Assembly (NCBI RefSeq): GCF_921293095.1
Contig: NC_060246.1
Location: 138,942,198 to 139,006,197 of the forward strand
Length of the DNA stretch: 64,000 nt
Origin: Ischnura elegans
Taxonomy: Eukaryota; Arthropoda; Insecta; Odonata; Coenagrionidae
Reading direction: 5' to 3'
Made by a program: the position numbers and the translations under genes. Shown here in pieces: positions 50,701-53,658 of this stretch (positions are counted from its first letter, which is position 1; each line of letters starts with the position of its first letter). The notes beneath the pieces were generated by a model, which was given only the letters and a program-made list of their open reading frames with translations, did not search any database and had not been told where the DNA came from.

Positions 50701-52019
50701 CTGACACACTTATACCTATACATTCAGTGCAGCTGAAGTTTAAACTACTGCTACGCCAAAGGCCATTTTCTCCTCTTTATGACACAAAAATAGTTTTCTA
50801 AATAATAACCATAAGTATGATATGATTTTTCTATACGAAATTTTAATTCCATTGAAATGGAGATGCTTCATCCCAGTCAAAGCTAATAATGGTTTCTCTC
50901 TATGCCTAGGGTGGTTTCCTATTTATTTTATTGCCTAAATCGAAATATTATTACTCCTGTAGCATGTATTTCACGCTTTCATCTTTTCAAATGACGATAT
51001 CTATTTTTTGCGATTCATCCAGAAAGTATTGGTTGTTTGAACAATGAAACTGGAACTATTTCAATTAAGAATCGACTGATTATACGACCTTATTCTCTAA
51101 AATATTTCTGCTTAATATGCACTGGGTTTCTTTATTTCCCAAAGTCTTATTTCAGTTCGTATTTTACGATGATAATGCATCCACATTTTTAAGAAATATT
51201 GAATGTCGTTCAGTTTTACCCCTATTTCAGTGTTCTATATGTAAAAAATGTTTGTGAAAAGGACACCAAACCCGTCAAAAAATATTGAATTGAATAGGTA
51301 TAATTTTGAATTGAGTTGCTGTAATAAATTGAAGTTAAGCACAAATGCGTATTCACATAGGAAACATCTGTCACCACATGAAGGTGCTGAGTTTACAACA
51401 CCTGACATCACATTAGCATGCCTAAGAATGGTGGGGAAGTTCACGGCCAAGTAGCTTCAAACCACAGAGGCACTTTGAGCAGCACCACACACTTTTCGAT
51501 ACGTAGAACACTCATGGAAAAATAAGATCGAACCAAACTCATACCTCACGAAAAAATCCATTCTAATGCATAAATAAAATGATTGAAGCCATAAATAATT
51601 GAATCGACTTCATTGTAACTCAGAATGGATGCTTCCATTCCAATAAGTCAGTTTTCTGCAAAGATTTTCGGGATAAACGATCAAACAAATTTAAATAATA
51701 CCTTCGTGAGACGGGCTGCCCTATAGATGCACCATGAATGAGATCACTGAGACGTTTAACCCGCAAGCTGGAAGTCTTTTCTCCCATAACAAAACTGATG
51801 GCGTCCATAAAATTTGACTTTCCTGGAAATTTAAGTAAATGACGATTTAAAATTTACACCATGCCTTCATGGAGACTTCATAAGTGGGAAAAAATAAAAA
51901 AACTCACCAGATCCATTTGGCCCAATTACTGCAGTGAATGGTTTGAGAGTTCCAATTTTTAAAAATCCTCTGTAGGATTTGAAGTTCTCGACCTCTATAT
52001 GCTTTAGAATTCCCGGCAT
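2561..52019 (-). CDS. SMC1: SMC1 cohesin subunit (SMC1A orthologue), 21 exons, 3' end outside the window
   Basis: SMC1 pairs with SMC3 in the nuclear cohesin ring, an ABC-type ATPase that holds sister chromatids together and shapes chromatin loops. The assembled protein has Walker A GPNGSGKS (residues 33-40), the [20 protein letters not shown] block (exon 4), a long N-terminal coiled coil (about 165-500), the hinge (about 512-660, with [13 protein letters not shown] and [13 protein letters not shown]), the returning coiled coil (about 670-1080) and LSGGEK (1131-1136). Exon order and sequence follow human SMC1A (1233 aa) throughout. All introns are GT-AG and the phases add up to 1148 codons plus two bases. 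Walker B, the D-loop and the stop codon are absent; the final exon must lie left of position 1. Introns range from 82 bp to 13.5 kb, the long ones filled with transposable elements. The start ATG has an A at -3. Confidence 0.97.
2740..4029. other. SMC1 intron 20, content unknown
   Basis: Intron of 1290 bp. Positions 3120-3480 are less AT-rich than the surroundings and hold a long open frame on the plus strand without family resemblance, probably an old repeat. Confidence 0.5.
4030..4209 (-). CDS. SMC1: SMC1 coding exon 20 (residues 1030-1089)
   Basis: Encodes [20 protein letters not shown], then [20 protein letters not shown] and EIDGIYK, re-entering the C-terminal head (human [20 protein letters not shown]). 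Acceptor AAACAG, donor AAG|GTAAGG. Confidence 0.98.
4407..4551 (-). CDS. SMC1: SMC1 coding exon 19 (residues 981-1029)
   Basis: Encodes [20 protein letters not shown], ending IQAPNMR, parallel to human IEIDYGDLCEDLKD and RIAAPNMKAMEKLE. Acceptor GTTACAG, donor AGA|GTGAGT. Confidence 0.96.
4962..6282. mobile_element. TIR element, GGGGCC ends, 1.3 kb
   Basis: Left end GGGGCCGTATTCTGTA and right end TACAGAATACGGCCCC are perfect 16-bp inverted repeats. Both subterminal zones are packed with variants of CGGTACCGCACCGGTCGG and GTCGGTACGG in both orientations. The interior is AT-rich without a transposase. The GGGGCC start recalls PIF/Harbinger or ISL2EU-like elements, but no convincing TSD is visible, so the superfamily is open. 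It sits in SMC1 intron 18. Confidence 0.75.
5725..6035. repeat. Diverged tandem repeat, period about 115 bp, inside the GGGGCC element
   Basis: GCGGCAAACCTCATACTTA near 5783, GTGGCAAACTTGATACTTA near 5898 and GCGGCAAAACTCATATTTA near 6013 recur at about 115-bp spacing, with weaker similarity (GTGAAATA and related words) between them. Confidence 0.55.
6330..6500. mobile_element. pogo/Tc1-like left end
   Basis: TA followed by CAGTAGACTCTCGTTAATAC and repeats of the type TTACGAAGTT at about 6361, 6450 and 6480. The architecture matches the other CAGTRGA...CTCG ends in the window. The right end was not located. Confidence 0.45.
6740..6970 (+). repeat. Dispersed repeat, copy 1
   Basis: Matches the reverse complement of 13590-13820 over about 200 bp: shared words include CAAATTTGGCA, GTTGGCC(A/G)ATGC, GAAGTCAG, TTCAGTGTTT and CAATTGTGAGTTAATGC / CATTGTGAGTTAATGC. 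Family unknown. Confidence 0.55.
7556..7689 (-). CDS. SMC1: SMC1 coding exon 18 (residues 937-981), acidic linker
   Basis: Encodes [20 protein letters not shown], then [14 protein letters not shown], an acidic, Ser/Thr-rich and poorly conserved linker that sits where human has MQDIKLPLSKGTMDDI. Acceptor ACGCAG, donor AG|GTTTGT. Confidence 0.94.
7718..7731. repeat. 14-bp TSD (left) of Penelope-like hairpin
   Basis: ATTTAGTAAGTTAC here is repeated exactly at 7939-7952. Confidence 0.75.
7732..7938. mobile_element. Penelope-like palindromic element, 207 bp
   Basis: Two 82-bp arms (7732-7813 and 7819-7900) form an almost perfect palindrome around a 5-nt loop. A single-sided 38-bp tail (7901-7938) follows on the right, and a perfect 14-bp TSD flanks the whole. 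Each arm contains TGATGAT, a GATAC/GTATC stem and GAAACCGG or GAAGCCGG, the layout of the hairpin found in the terminal repeats of Penelope-like retroelements (PLEs). Inverted partial copies, a one-sided tail and a long TSD are known PLE features. The PLE assignment is inference; no reverse transcriptase is present. Confidence 0.6.
7815..7840 (+). other. Hammerhead-like hairpin motif
   Basis: GGTGATGAT, then the GATAC-GCT-GTATC hairpin, then GAAAC. The order resembles a hammerhead core (CUGANGA, stem II, GAAA) but the first bases deviate. A mirrored copy runs on the minus strand at 7791-7818. Confidence 0.4.
7939..7952. repeat. 14-bp TSD (right) of Penelope-like hairpin
   Basis: Exact repeat of 7718-7731. 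Confidence 0.75.
8176..8298 (-). CDS. SMC1: SMC1 coding exon 17 (residues 896-936)
   Basis: Coiled-coil exon: [19 protein letters not shown], then [19 protein letters not shown], equivalent to human ETKLEQKRSDRHNLLQACK. Acceptor GAAATAG, donor AAG|GTGGGG, a weak donor at +3 to +6. Confidence 0.95.
8501..8682 (-). CDS. SMC1: SMC1 coding exon 16 (residues 835-895)
   Basis: Coiled-coil exon: [20 protein letters not shown], then [20 protein letters not shown], parallel to human KVHMWEQTVKKDENEIEKL. The acceptor is placed at CACTTAG because the AG further upstream leads to an in-frame stop. Donor AAG|GTTAGT. Confidence 0.93.
8700..9718. other. SMC1 intron 15, left part, no element recognised
   Basis: AT-rich intron sequence with no coding signal and no clear repeat boundaries. 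Confidence 0.5.
9720..9730. repeat. 11-bp TSD (left) of large hairpin element
   Basis: CAATCACTGTT, repeated at 10313-10323. Confidence 0.75.
10186..10193 (+). promoter_or_regulatory. TATA-like box in right arm
   Basis: TATATAAG pointing out of the palindrome. The mirror copy is at 9880-9887 on the minus strand. It could be the promoter of the parental retroelement's terminal repeat. Confidence 0.4.
10227..10258 (+). other. Hammerhead-like hairpin motif
   Basis: CTGAGGA fits CUGANGA and is followed by the stem GATGGAA/TTCCGTC (one G-U pair) with loop GAGTG, then GAAAC. One extra C separates CTGAGGA from the stem. The mirror copy on the minus strand is at 9815-9846. Confidence 0.45.
10313..10323. 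repeat. 11-bp TSD (right) of large hairpin element
   Basis: Exact repeat of 9720-9730. Confidence 0.75.
10388..10643 (-). CDS. SMC1: SMC1 coding exon 15 (residues 750-835)
   Basis: Coiled-coil exon: [20 protein letters not shown], then [16 protein letters not shown], parallel to human [20 protein letters not shown]. Acceptor CTTATAG, donor TTAA|GTGAGT. The donor lies only 64 bp from a TSD of the large Penelope-like hairpin. Confidence 0.96.
10644..11896. other. SMC1 intron 14, no element recognised
   Basis: 1253 bp of AT-rich intron with no supported feature. Confidence 0.5.
11897..11962 (-). CDS. SMC1: SMC1 coding exon 14 (residues 728-749)
   Basis: A 66-bp exon encoding a coiled-coil segment that begins [16 protein letters not shown] and ends LELFG, which joins in frame to PQIDDIER of exon 15 (human NFGPRINDIKR). 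Acceptor TTTACAG, donor GGG|GTGTGT. Confidence 0.92.
12360..12510 (-). mobile_element. Probable Penelope-like end fragment
   Basis: On the minus strand CCAGATGAT is followed by a GGCTC-TGA-GAGCC hairpin and GAAAGG (12438-12465). This is the same GATGA/hairpin/GAAA order as in the two palindromic elements, here as a single copy. Boundaries not determined. Confidence 0.45.
13590..13820 (-). repeat. Dispersed repeat, copy 2 (inverted relative to copy 1)
   Basis: Reverse complement matches 6740-6970 with many substitutions. It lies in SMC1 intron 13. The surrounding 12510-13590 and 13820-14289 hold nothing else I can name. Confidence 0.55.
14290..14868. mobile_element. pogo/Tigger-like MITE, 579 bp
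   Basis: Left end CAGTGGAACCTCGTTAAAGC and right end TATCGAGGTTGCACTG, flanked by TA on both sides. Subterminal repeats (CTATAGCGA, TTACGAGA) recur near both ends. The interior has no transposase. Confidence 0.75.
14979..15110 (-). CDS. SMC1: SMC1 coding exon 13 (residues 684-727)
   Basis: Start of the returning coiled coil: [20 protein letters not shown], then [16 protein letters not shown], equivalent to human GLQMRLKYSQSDLEQT. Acceptor TTACAG, donor ACT|GTAAGT. An 82-bp intron separates it from exon 12. Confidence 0.96.
15193..15315 (-). CDS. SMC1: SMC1 coding exon 12 (residues 643-683), hinge end
   Basis: Closes the hinge: [18 protein letters not shown], then [12 protein letters not shown]. 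The GG-containing strand is the typical hinge dimer interface. Acceptor CTGCAG, donor AAG|GTATGT. Confidence 0.97.
15316..16226. other. SMC1 intron 11, right-hand end by gene order, no element recognised
   Basis: AT-rich intron sequence between exon 12 and the first pogo-type element. Confidence 0.5.
16229..16817. mobile_element. pogo/Tc1-like element, CAGCAGACTCCC end
   Basis: TA precedes CAGCAGACTCCCGATTATCC on the left; AATAATCGGGAGTGTATTG and TA close the right end at 16817. A better partner for the left end lies at 20843-20892 (about 35 of 41 positions by eye), so the original element may have run from 16229 to 20892, with the 16817 end as a second copy. Confidence 0.55.
16855..20690 (+). 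repeat. Dispersed repeat split by a hAT insertion
   Basis: The parts 16855-16985 and 20612-20690 form one repeat unit (GACACCTTTTGGGCTAATAG, GACCTCCA, GTGAAACA, CTTGATATTTTCC) interrupted by the hAT element. Related copies occur at about 29050-29210 and, inverted, at 44880-45085. Confidence 0.6.
16986..20611. mobile_element. hAT element, 3.6 kb, no intact transposase
   Basis: Left end CAGGGACCTGGAGCGG and right end GCTGCTCCAGGTCCCAG. The octamers TGTGAAAC (16978-16985) and AGTGAAAC (20612-20619) form a TSD matching at 7 of 8. Both subterminal regions (about 16990-17130 and 20450-20600) are filled with GGAGCGG / CCGCTCC motifs. No open frame inside resembles a hAT transposase, so this copy is non-autonomous or heavily decayed. 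Two uninterrupted relatives of the host repeat show the pre-insertion site. Confidence 0.75.
20843..20892. mobile_element. pogo/Tc1-like right end
   Basis: GGATAAACCGCATCCGGATA, then ATCGGGAGTCTATTG and TA. It is the inverted counterpart of the left end at 16229. Confidence 0.6.
21210..21378 (-). CDS. SMC1: SMC1 coding exon 11 (residues 586-642), hinge
   Basis: Hinge segment: [20 protein letters not shown], then [18 protein letters not shown], equivalent to human [20 protein letters not shown]. Acceptor AACACAG, donor GAT|GTAAGT. Confidence 0.97.
22036..22337. mobile_element. hAT MITE, 302 bp
   Basis: CAGGGGCGCAGC at the left, GCTGCACCACTG at the right, with the perfect 8-bp TSD ATCAGCAC at 22028-22035 and 22338-22345. 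It contains a G-run and a C-run near its right end. It ends 67 bp from the exon 10 donor in intron 10. Confidence 0.85.
22405..22616 (-). CDS. SMC1: SMC1 coding exon 10 (residues 516-586), hinge
   Basis: First half of the hinge domain, which dimerises with SMC3: [20 protein letters not shown], then [20 protein letters not shown] and [10 protein letters not shown]. Acceptor ATTTCAG, donor AG|GTATTT. A hAT MITE ends 67 bp into the intron that follows. Confidence 0.98.
23020..23233 (-). CDS. SMC1: SMC1 coding exon 9 (residues 444-515)
   Basis: End of the N-terminal coiled coil: [20 protein letters not shown] and FKRLFPGV, which leads into the hinge (human KRLYPGSVYGRLIDL). Acceptor TTTTCAG, donor GTT|GTGAGT. 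Confidence 0.97.
23234..24109. other. SMC1 intron 8, left end, no element recognised
   Basis: Intron sequence between exon 9 and the hAT element, with no supported feature. Confidence 0.5.
24962..27174. mobile_element. TTAA-bounded element with GGAGGAACC ends, 2.2 kb
   Basis: TTAA at 24958-24961 is followed by GGAGGAACC, and GGTTCCTCC precedes TTAA at 27175-27178. TTAA target duplication is the hallmark of piggyBac insertion, but the 9-bp TIR is short and no piggyBac transposase is visible. The interior carries a candidate first exon (25475). Confidence 0.5.
25475..25645 (+). CDS. Small open frame, possible first exon of unknown gene
   Basis: A 56-codon ATG frame beginning [20 protein letters not shown] with an ordinary, charged composition ([18 protein letters not shown]). 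A good donor (AC|GTGCGT) at 25634 would splice out the last few codons, so it may be exon 1 of a transposon-borne gene. A TATTAAATATA stretch lies about 20 bp upstream. I do not recognise the family, and no second exon was identified. Confidence 0.3.
   Translation: MASLCRFKGKFVSEGKGKSLDYLRKRNVTESESINSIEAISTSASVEGYPIVYVRF
29050..29210 (+). repeat. Dispersed repeat copy without hAT insertion
   Basis: Related to 16855-20690: GACCTCCAGAAA, AAAAAGGTCAG, GATGAAACACG and CCTGTAACTTGATATTTTCC in the same order. It is uninterrupted at the GTGAAAC site. Confidence 0.55.
29250..29546. mobile_element. PIF/Harbinger MITE, 297 bp
   Basis: Ends GGCCCCTTGCACACACACCG and its inverse GTGCGTGTGCAAGGGGCC, with long TIRs (about 48 bp including GATTTTGGACGGC). 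TTA TSDs lie at 29247-29249 and 29547-29549. TTA duplication with a GGCC start is diagnostic of the superfamily. Confidence 0.88.
29944..31523. other. SMC1 intron 8 middle, no element delimited
   Basis: AT-rich intron with a poly-C run at 30593-30608. No coding signal or TIR pair recognised. Confidence 0.45.
32073..34548 (+). mobile_element. piggyBac element, 2476 bp, TTAA TSD
   Basis: CCCTAGAAG(G)GCACAC at the left and GTGCACTTCTAGGG at the right form the TIRs, with TTAA at 32069-32072 and 34549-34552. It encodes a piggyBac transposase relic. Three copies of a palindrome GGGTCC-NN-TGGACCC are placed subterminally (about 32090-32107, 32262-32280, 34490-34506), the latter two followed by GTGTGCACTT. 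The element is inserted into the Harbinger-like element. Confidence 0.93.
32594..34024 (+). pseudogene. piggyBac transposase, defective
   Basis: The 401-codon open frame 32594-33799 belongs to the DDE_Tnp_1_7 (piggyBac) family: [27 protein letters not shown] (second catalytic Asp) and [13 protein letters not shown] (third catalytic Asp). The segment that normally lies between YIP and HCPFR and carries the first catalytic Asp (the VDE motif) is missing in frame, about 15-20 residues. The frame has no ATG before 32738. A frameshift near 33745 and another near 33845 separate the body from a Cys-rich C-terminal zinc domain at 33900-34024 (CSLCP, CSSCR, CDEHR, CTTC). The copy is therefore inactive. 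Confidence 0.92.
34787..34833. repeat. Perfect 21-bp hairpin
   Basis: AATTACCAAACCAGTTTGAT plus A, loop AATTA, then its exact complement. It lies in the Harbinger-like element. Confidence 0.85.
35029..35095 (-). repeat. tRNA-derived SINE fragment
   Basis: On the minus strand TAGCACAGTGGTTAGCGC (A-box) is followed by ACGTTCGATTCTG (B-box), the internal pol III promoter of a tRNA-derived SINE head. It is not a complete tRNA gene: no acceptor stem pairing is evident. Confidence 0.6.
35840..36710. other. SMC1 intron 8, right end, no element recognised
   Basis: Intron sequence next to exon 8, with nothing else supported. Confidence 0.5.
36711..36925 (-). CDS. SMC1: SMC1 coding exon 8 (residues 373-444)
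   Basis: Coiled-coil exon: [16 protein letters not shown], then [20 protein letters not shown], matching the human block after [19 protein letters not shown]. Acceptor TTGCAG, donor AG|GTTAGG. It is flanked by the two largest introns, 6.8 kb and 13.5 kb. Confidence 0.97.
36926..37490. other. SMC1 intron 7, left end, no element recognised
   Basis: AT-rich intron sequence. Confidence 0.5.
37497..38076. mobile_element. TIR MITE, 580 bp
   Basis: Left end CAAGGTTCCCACTC, right end GAGTGGGAACCCTG, with TACTA repeated on both sides (37492-37496 and 38077-38081). TTCACGG and CAGGTTTT blocks recur in inverted order inside both ends. The 5-bp repeat leaves the superfamily open; the CAGGGTTCCCAC end looks hAT-like. 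Confidence 0.65.
38335..38545. mobile_element. pogo-like right end with GATNNATGCGGG repeats
   Basis: Ends GATCGGGGTTCCACTG followed by TA. Four or five loose copies of AACGATNNATGCGGGAAA run up to it. No matching left end was found. Confidence 0.5.
38637..39398. mobile_element. pogo/Tc1-like element, 762 bp
   Basis: CAGTGAGTCCTCGTTCTACG at the left and CGTTAAACGAGGACTCACTG at the right, flanked by TA. Subterminal TTTATCG and GCGATAACGTCA words repeat inside. No transposase. Confidence 0.82.
40893..42739. mobile_element. TIR element with GGGCGTAATCCAGTACA end, 1.85 kb
   Basis: Left arm GGGCGTAATCCAGTACACGC and right arm TGTACTGGACTACGCCC are inverted; inversion continues inward through GGGAGC, AGCACT and TGGACCACGAA. 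TAT flanks both sides. It might be PIF/Harbinger-like, but the 3-bp TSD is not a clean TWA. Confidence 0.6.
41413..41704. mobile_element. Candidate Harbinger-like MITE, 292 bp
   Basis: AAGCCTGCGTTTAAAC at the left against AGGCCTTTTTACACC (reverse complement of the right end), with TAA at 41410-41412 and 41705-41707. The centre is a palindrome around GGCCAACTCTAATACG. The TIR is imperfect. Confidence 0.42.
43413..43738. other. SMC1 intron 7, right end
   Basis: Contains CACTACATGCCATATTCACA near 43518, similar to CACTACATGCCATACTTGTA near 38600, which directly abuts the 38637 element. Nothing else seen. Confidence 0.45.
43739..43990 (-). CDS. SMC1: SMC1 coding exon 7 (residues 289-372)
   Basis: Coiled-coil exon: [20 protein letters not shown], then [15 protein letters not shown], which is nearly identical to the human [15 protein letters not shown]. 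Acceptor CACAG, donor CAG|GTTAGT. Confidence 0.97.
44494..46394. mobile_element. hAT element, TAGAGATG ends, 1.9 kb
   Basis: Left end TTGAGATGTGCGAATAG; the right end in reverse complement is TAGAGATGGGTCGAATAG. A perfect 8-bp TSD GTTTATAC lies at 44486-44493 and 46395-46402. CGAATACTCGAATAC-type repeats fill both subterminal zones. Inside are an inverted copy of the dispersed repeat (44880-45085) and a pogo-type end near 46246 (GATCGCGGTTCCACTG then TA). No transposase. Confidence 0.85.
44880..45085 (-). repeat. Dispersed repeat copy (inverted), no hAT insertion
   Basis: The reverse complement reads GACACCTTTTGGGCTAATAG, GACCTCCATAAA, AAAAAGGTCAG, GGTGAAACATG, CCTGTAACTTAA, in the same order as the copies at 16855 and 29050. 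Confidence 0.6.
46790..47002 (-). CDS. SMC1: SMC1 coding exon 6 (residues 218-288)
   Basis: Coiled-coil exon with the conserved [10 protein letters not shown] motif (human LQLFKLYHNE) followed by Lys/Glu-rich heptads. Acceptor TTTTCAG, donor ATG|GTAGGT. Confidence 0.97.
47555..47990 (+). pseudogene. Degenerate mariner transposase
   Basis: Read across three frames, this strand shows mariner landmarks: an [17 protein letters not shown] stretch (family RWVPHELT.EHK), an IVTRDKT stretch where the family has the first catalytic Asp in TGDETW, then YYTPETKEQ and [13 protein letters not shown]. Several stops and frameshifts are present, and the catalytic Asp context is altered. It is a dead relic in SMC1 intron 5. 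The original ends were not recognised. Confidence 0.65.
48069..48760 (-). mobile_element. Deleted mariner element
   Basis: Possible ends CAGTCCCAAAACATT (left) and AATG-like inverse ACTTTTGGGTCCCCCC (right) adjoin TA on both sides, sharing only a CCCAAAA core. The enclosed transposase relic runs on the minus strand. Total about 690 bp, half the length of an intact mariner. Confidence 0.45.
48132..48574 (-). pseudogene. mariner transposase, internally deleted
   Basis: From an ATG at 48574: [20 protein letters not shown], then [20 protein letters not shown] and [20 protein letters not shown], the N-terminal helix-turn-helix region of mariner transposases. After DEVCRY the reading continues in another frame with [22 protein letters not shown] and [11 protein letters not shown]. 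The central segment with the first catalytic Asp (about 150-170 codons) and the C-terminus with the third Asp are missing. Only the HHDN Asp remains. It ends in a C-run. Confidence 0.88.
48797..48965 (-). CDS. SMC1: SMC1 coding exon 5 (residues 161-217)
   Basis: Start of the N-terminal coiled coil: [15 protein letters not shown], then [20 protein letters not shown], very close to the human sequence. Acceptor ACTGCCAG, donor TTG|GTTAGT. Confidence 0.97.
48966..49504. other. SMC1 intron 4
   Basis: 539 bp, AT-rich, nothing recognised. Confidence 0.6.
49505..49653 (-). CDS. SMC1: SMC1 coding exon 4 (residues 112-161)
   Basis: Contains [10 protein letters not shown] followed by the near-invariant [20 protein letters not shown] block and FEEISG, which ends the N-terminal head lobe. 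Acceptor TCTCAG, donor GG|GTTAGT. The intron to exon 3 is 94 bp. Confidence 0.97.
49748..49847 (-). CDS. SMC1: SMC1 coding exon 3 (residues 78-111)
   Basis: Encodes the ATPase-head segment with [19 protein letters not shown] and EHKINGE, equivalent to the human segment with SSEYKINN. Acceptor CCACAG, donor GAG|GTATC. Although short, it keeps the frame from exon 2 to exon 4. Confidence 0.94.
49848..51701. other. SMC1 intron 2
   Basis: 1854 bp without a recognisable element or exon; one of the few long introns in which I see no transposon end. Confidence 0.55.
51702..51822 (-). CDS. SMC1: SMC1 coding exon 2 (residues 38-78)
   Basis: Completes Walker A (GKS, with the catalytic Lys39) and continues [19 protein letters not shown], close to the human head domain. 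The acceptor is TTTCCAG and the donor AG|GTATTA. It is separated from exon 1 by an 85-bp intron. Confidence 0.96.
51908..52019 (-). CDS. SMC1: SMC1 coding exon 1 (residues 1-38)
   Basis: Starts [16 protein letters not shown], the usual SMC1 N-terminus, and ends inside the Walker A loop (GPNGSG). The donor is G|GTGAGT. The ATG at 52019 is chosen because the family starts immediately before this motif; the upstream reading frame is unrelated to SMC1. Confidence 0.96.
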
Positions 52020-52047
52020 TTTTAGAAGCACTATGATCACATTATCA

Positions 52048-52277
52048 CTGAATAAAACGACCCAACTACTTGCTTCACCTATTGAAAGAAGGAACTGGTA
52101 ATTAATTAAACACAATAAACACTTAAAACTGTTTAGATGTTTTACCAAACGAATGGTTTGGTGTGTAAATAAATCGCTGCCTCTCGTTCATACGCATACC
52201 AATCCTCAAATCATGGTTATCAGTTTGATAACAAACAGTTTTTTAAAAAGCGAACATTAACACAGTAAAATACTTAC
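52048..52277 (-). other. SMC1: Probable SMC1 5' UTR intron
   Basis: A consensus donor GCG|GTAAGT lies just above this interval (exon base at 52278) and a TTTTATTCAG acceptor ends at 52048, leaving 28 bp of leader before the ATG. No TATA box stands out in the 100 bp above 52278, where a first non-coding exon would lie. Inferred from splice signals only. Confidence 0.4.
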
Positions 52278-52278
52278 C

Positions 52279-52928
52279 GCCTGCACGGAAAATTTTACGC
52301 AATTAGCCGAAATAGCATTCCAACCACATCCTCCATTCGAAGGGAACAACAAATGCAACAACTCACGAGTAAACAGTTCAATCTATCGAAAAAGAGTCGT
52401 TTTGATATTTACAATTTTGTCAATTAACGCATTAATTCCGGATATTTCACCAAATATTCAGTGCCAATTATACATTTAAAATCAAAATTATTTATTAAAA
52501 AACATGATTAACTTATTTTTATTCACGGGTCAAACAGTTACTTGGGTTTAATTAATGTCCCGCGAAAAAGACCGGAACAGTTGTGTCGATCACTGAGTTG
52601 ATTTCTCCGTGTAAACACCGACGCATCGTTTTTCGATATTCTCTTGAAGCCCGCGTTTATTTTATATTTTATCGACAAACACTTGTGATAAATAATTTTT
52701 ATGAATATGTGTTCTCGTTTATAAAAGCGTCTTATTCAATTGATATTTTTCCATGCATCTTTAAAATAATCTTCGCGAATGTAATTCATGGGTTCAAAAC
52801 AAGAGAGGACTCGAATCTTAAGTATAAACCACGGTCCTAGAATGTATAAACCAAGGCCCGTATATAAGGGCCGGTAAAAACTGCTATGCATTGTAAAGTC
52901 CCTTCCCTCTCTTTTCCTGCAGTTTACT
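52279..52928. promoter_or_regulatory. SMC1 upstream region
   Basis: Should contain the SMC1 promoter and first non-coding exon (minus strand, just above 52278). No TATA box, Inr or divergent gene could be assigned confidently; housekeeping cohesin genes are often TATA-less. Confidence 0.35.
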
Positions 52929-52936
52929 ATCCTTGA

Positions 52937-53131
52937 CAGGAGCGGGTCCAGGATTTTTTTCTGGGAAGGGCACAAGCAAGGCCGTATCGATTTTGTTCTG
53001 GTGGGGGCACAAGGATACCTCGTAATACAAAACGAACGCAATGATAATGGGACCGTATTAAAAATCTTGCATATTTTTGAAGGTCTGGGGGGGGGGGCAC
53101 GTGCCCCCCCCCCCCCCTGGATCCGCCTATG
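52937..53131. mobile_element. hAT MITE, 195 bp
   Basis: CAGGAGCGGGTCCAGG at the left, CCTGGATCCGCCTATG at the right, with the perfect 8-bp TSD ATCCTTGA at 52929-52936 and 53132-53139. Near the right end a G-run, CACGTG and a C-run form a G/C hairpin. Confidence 0.85.
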
Positions 53132-53439
53132 ATCCTTGATGATGCCTAGTGTTCATGTACCTGAGGAATGTACAGGACGGCTTGTAAATTGATAATAAAT
53201 ATGTTAGGGGTTTTCATTTTACTTAAAGGAACTATTTGAACTAACCATGAAATTGATTAAAAAAAAAGCCGTTCTGCAGTTGACAGAAAAAAGATGCCGT
53301 GTGAAAGATAATTTTTCATTCCCTATCAACAATTAAACTGTTCTAGGATTGTTTGGACGCTCATTCATTTCACCCAATCATTGTTTTTGCTTATCTTTTG
53401 GTACTATATTCCAGCGGCCCAAATAACACGATTCCCAGC

Positions 53440-53515
53440 ACACTTCGAAGGGGACTGGTTATCTAGTGGGCTAAGAACTTCACTGCTGATAAAAGGGTCA
53501 TTGGTTCAAATAACA
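53440..53515 (+). repeat. Possible tRNA-derived SINE remnant
   Basis: CTGGTTATCTAGTGGGCTAA resembles an A-box region, followed 45 bp later by the B-box-like TTGGTTCAAAT. Too decayed to name. Confidence 0.35.
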
Positions 53516-53621
53516 CACCTAAAGACAACTCCAAATAAAATCTTAGTGTGTGAAAGATGTCCGAAGAATATGAACTCCCCCCATCTGGACATTATATTCA
53601 AACACCTTTAGTGAGCACTAC

Positions 53622-53658
53622 CATGGTCCTTATATACATTTGGTATATAAGGACCATG
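53622..53658. repeat. Perfect 16-bp hairpin
   Basis: CATGGTCCTTATATAC, loop ATTTG, then GTATATAAGGACCATG. No flanking duplication was recognised. Confidence 0.85.

Noticed and set aside
51235..51454. Overlapping open frames on both strands in intron 2
   Set aside because: Short, AT-rich, no homology and no splice or start context.
22290..53120. Poly-G and poly-C runs (for example 22290, 30593, 43345, 48127, 53090)
   Set aside because: Homopolymer runs within MITEs or introns; length is prone to sequencing error, so no functional claim is made.
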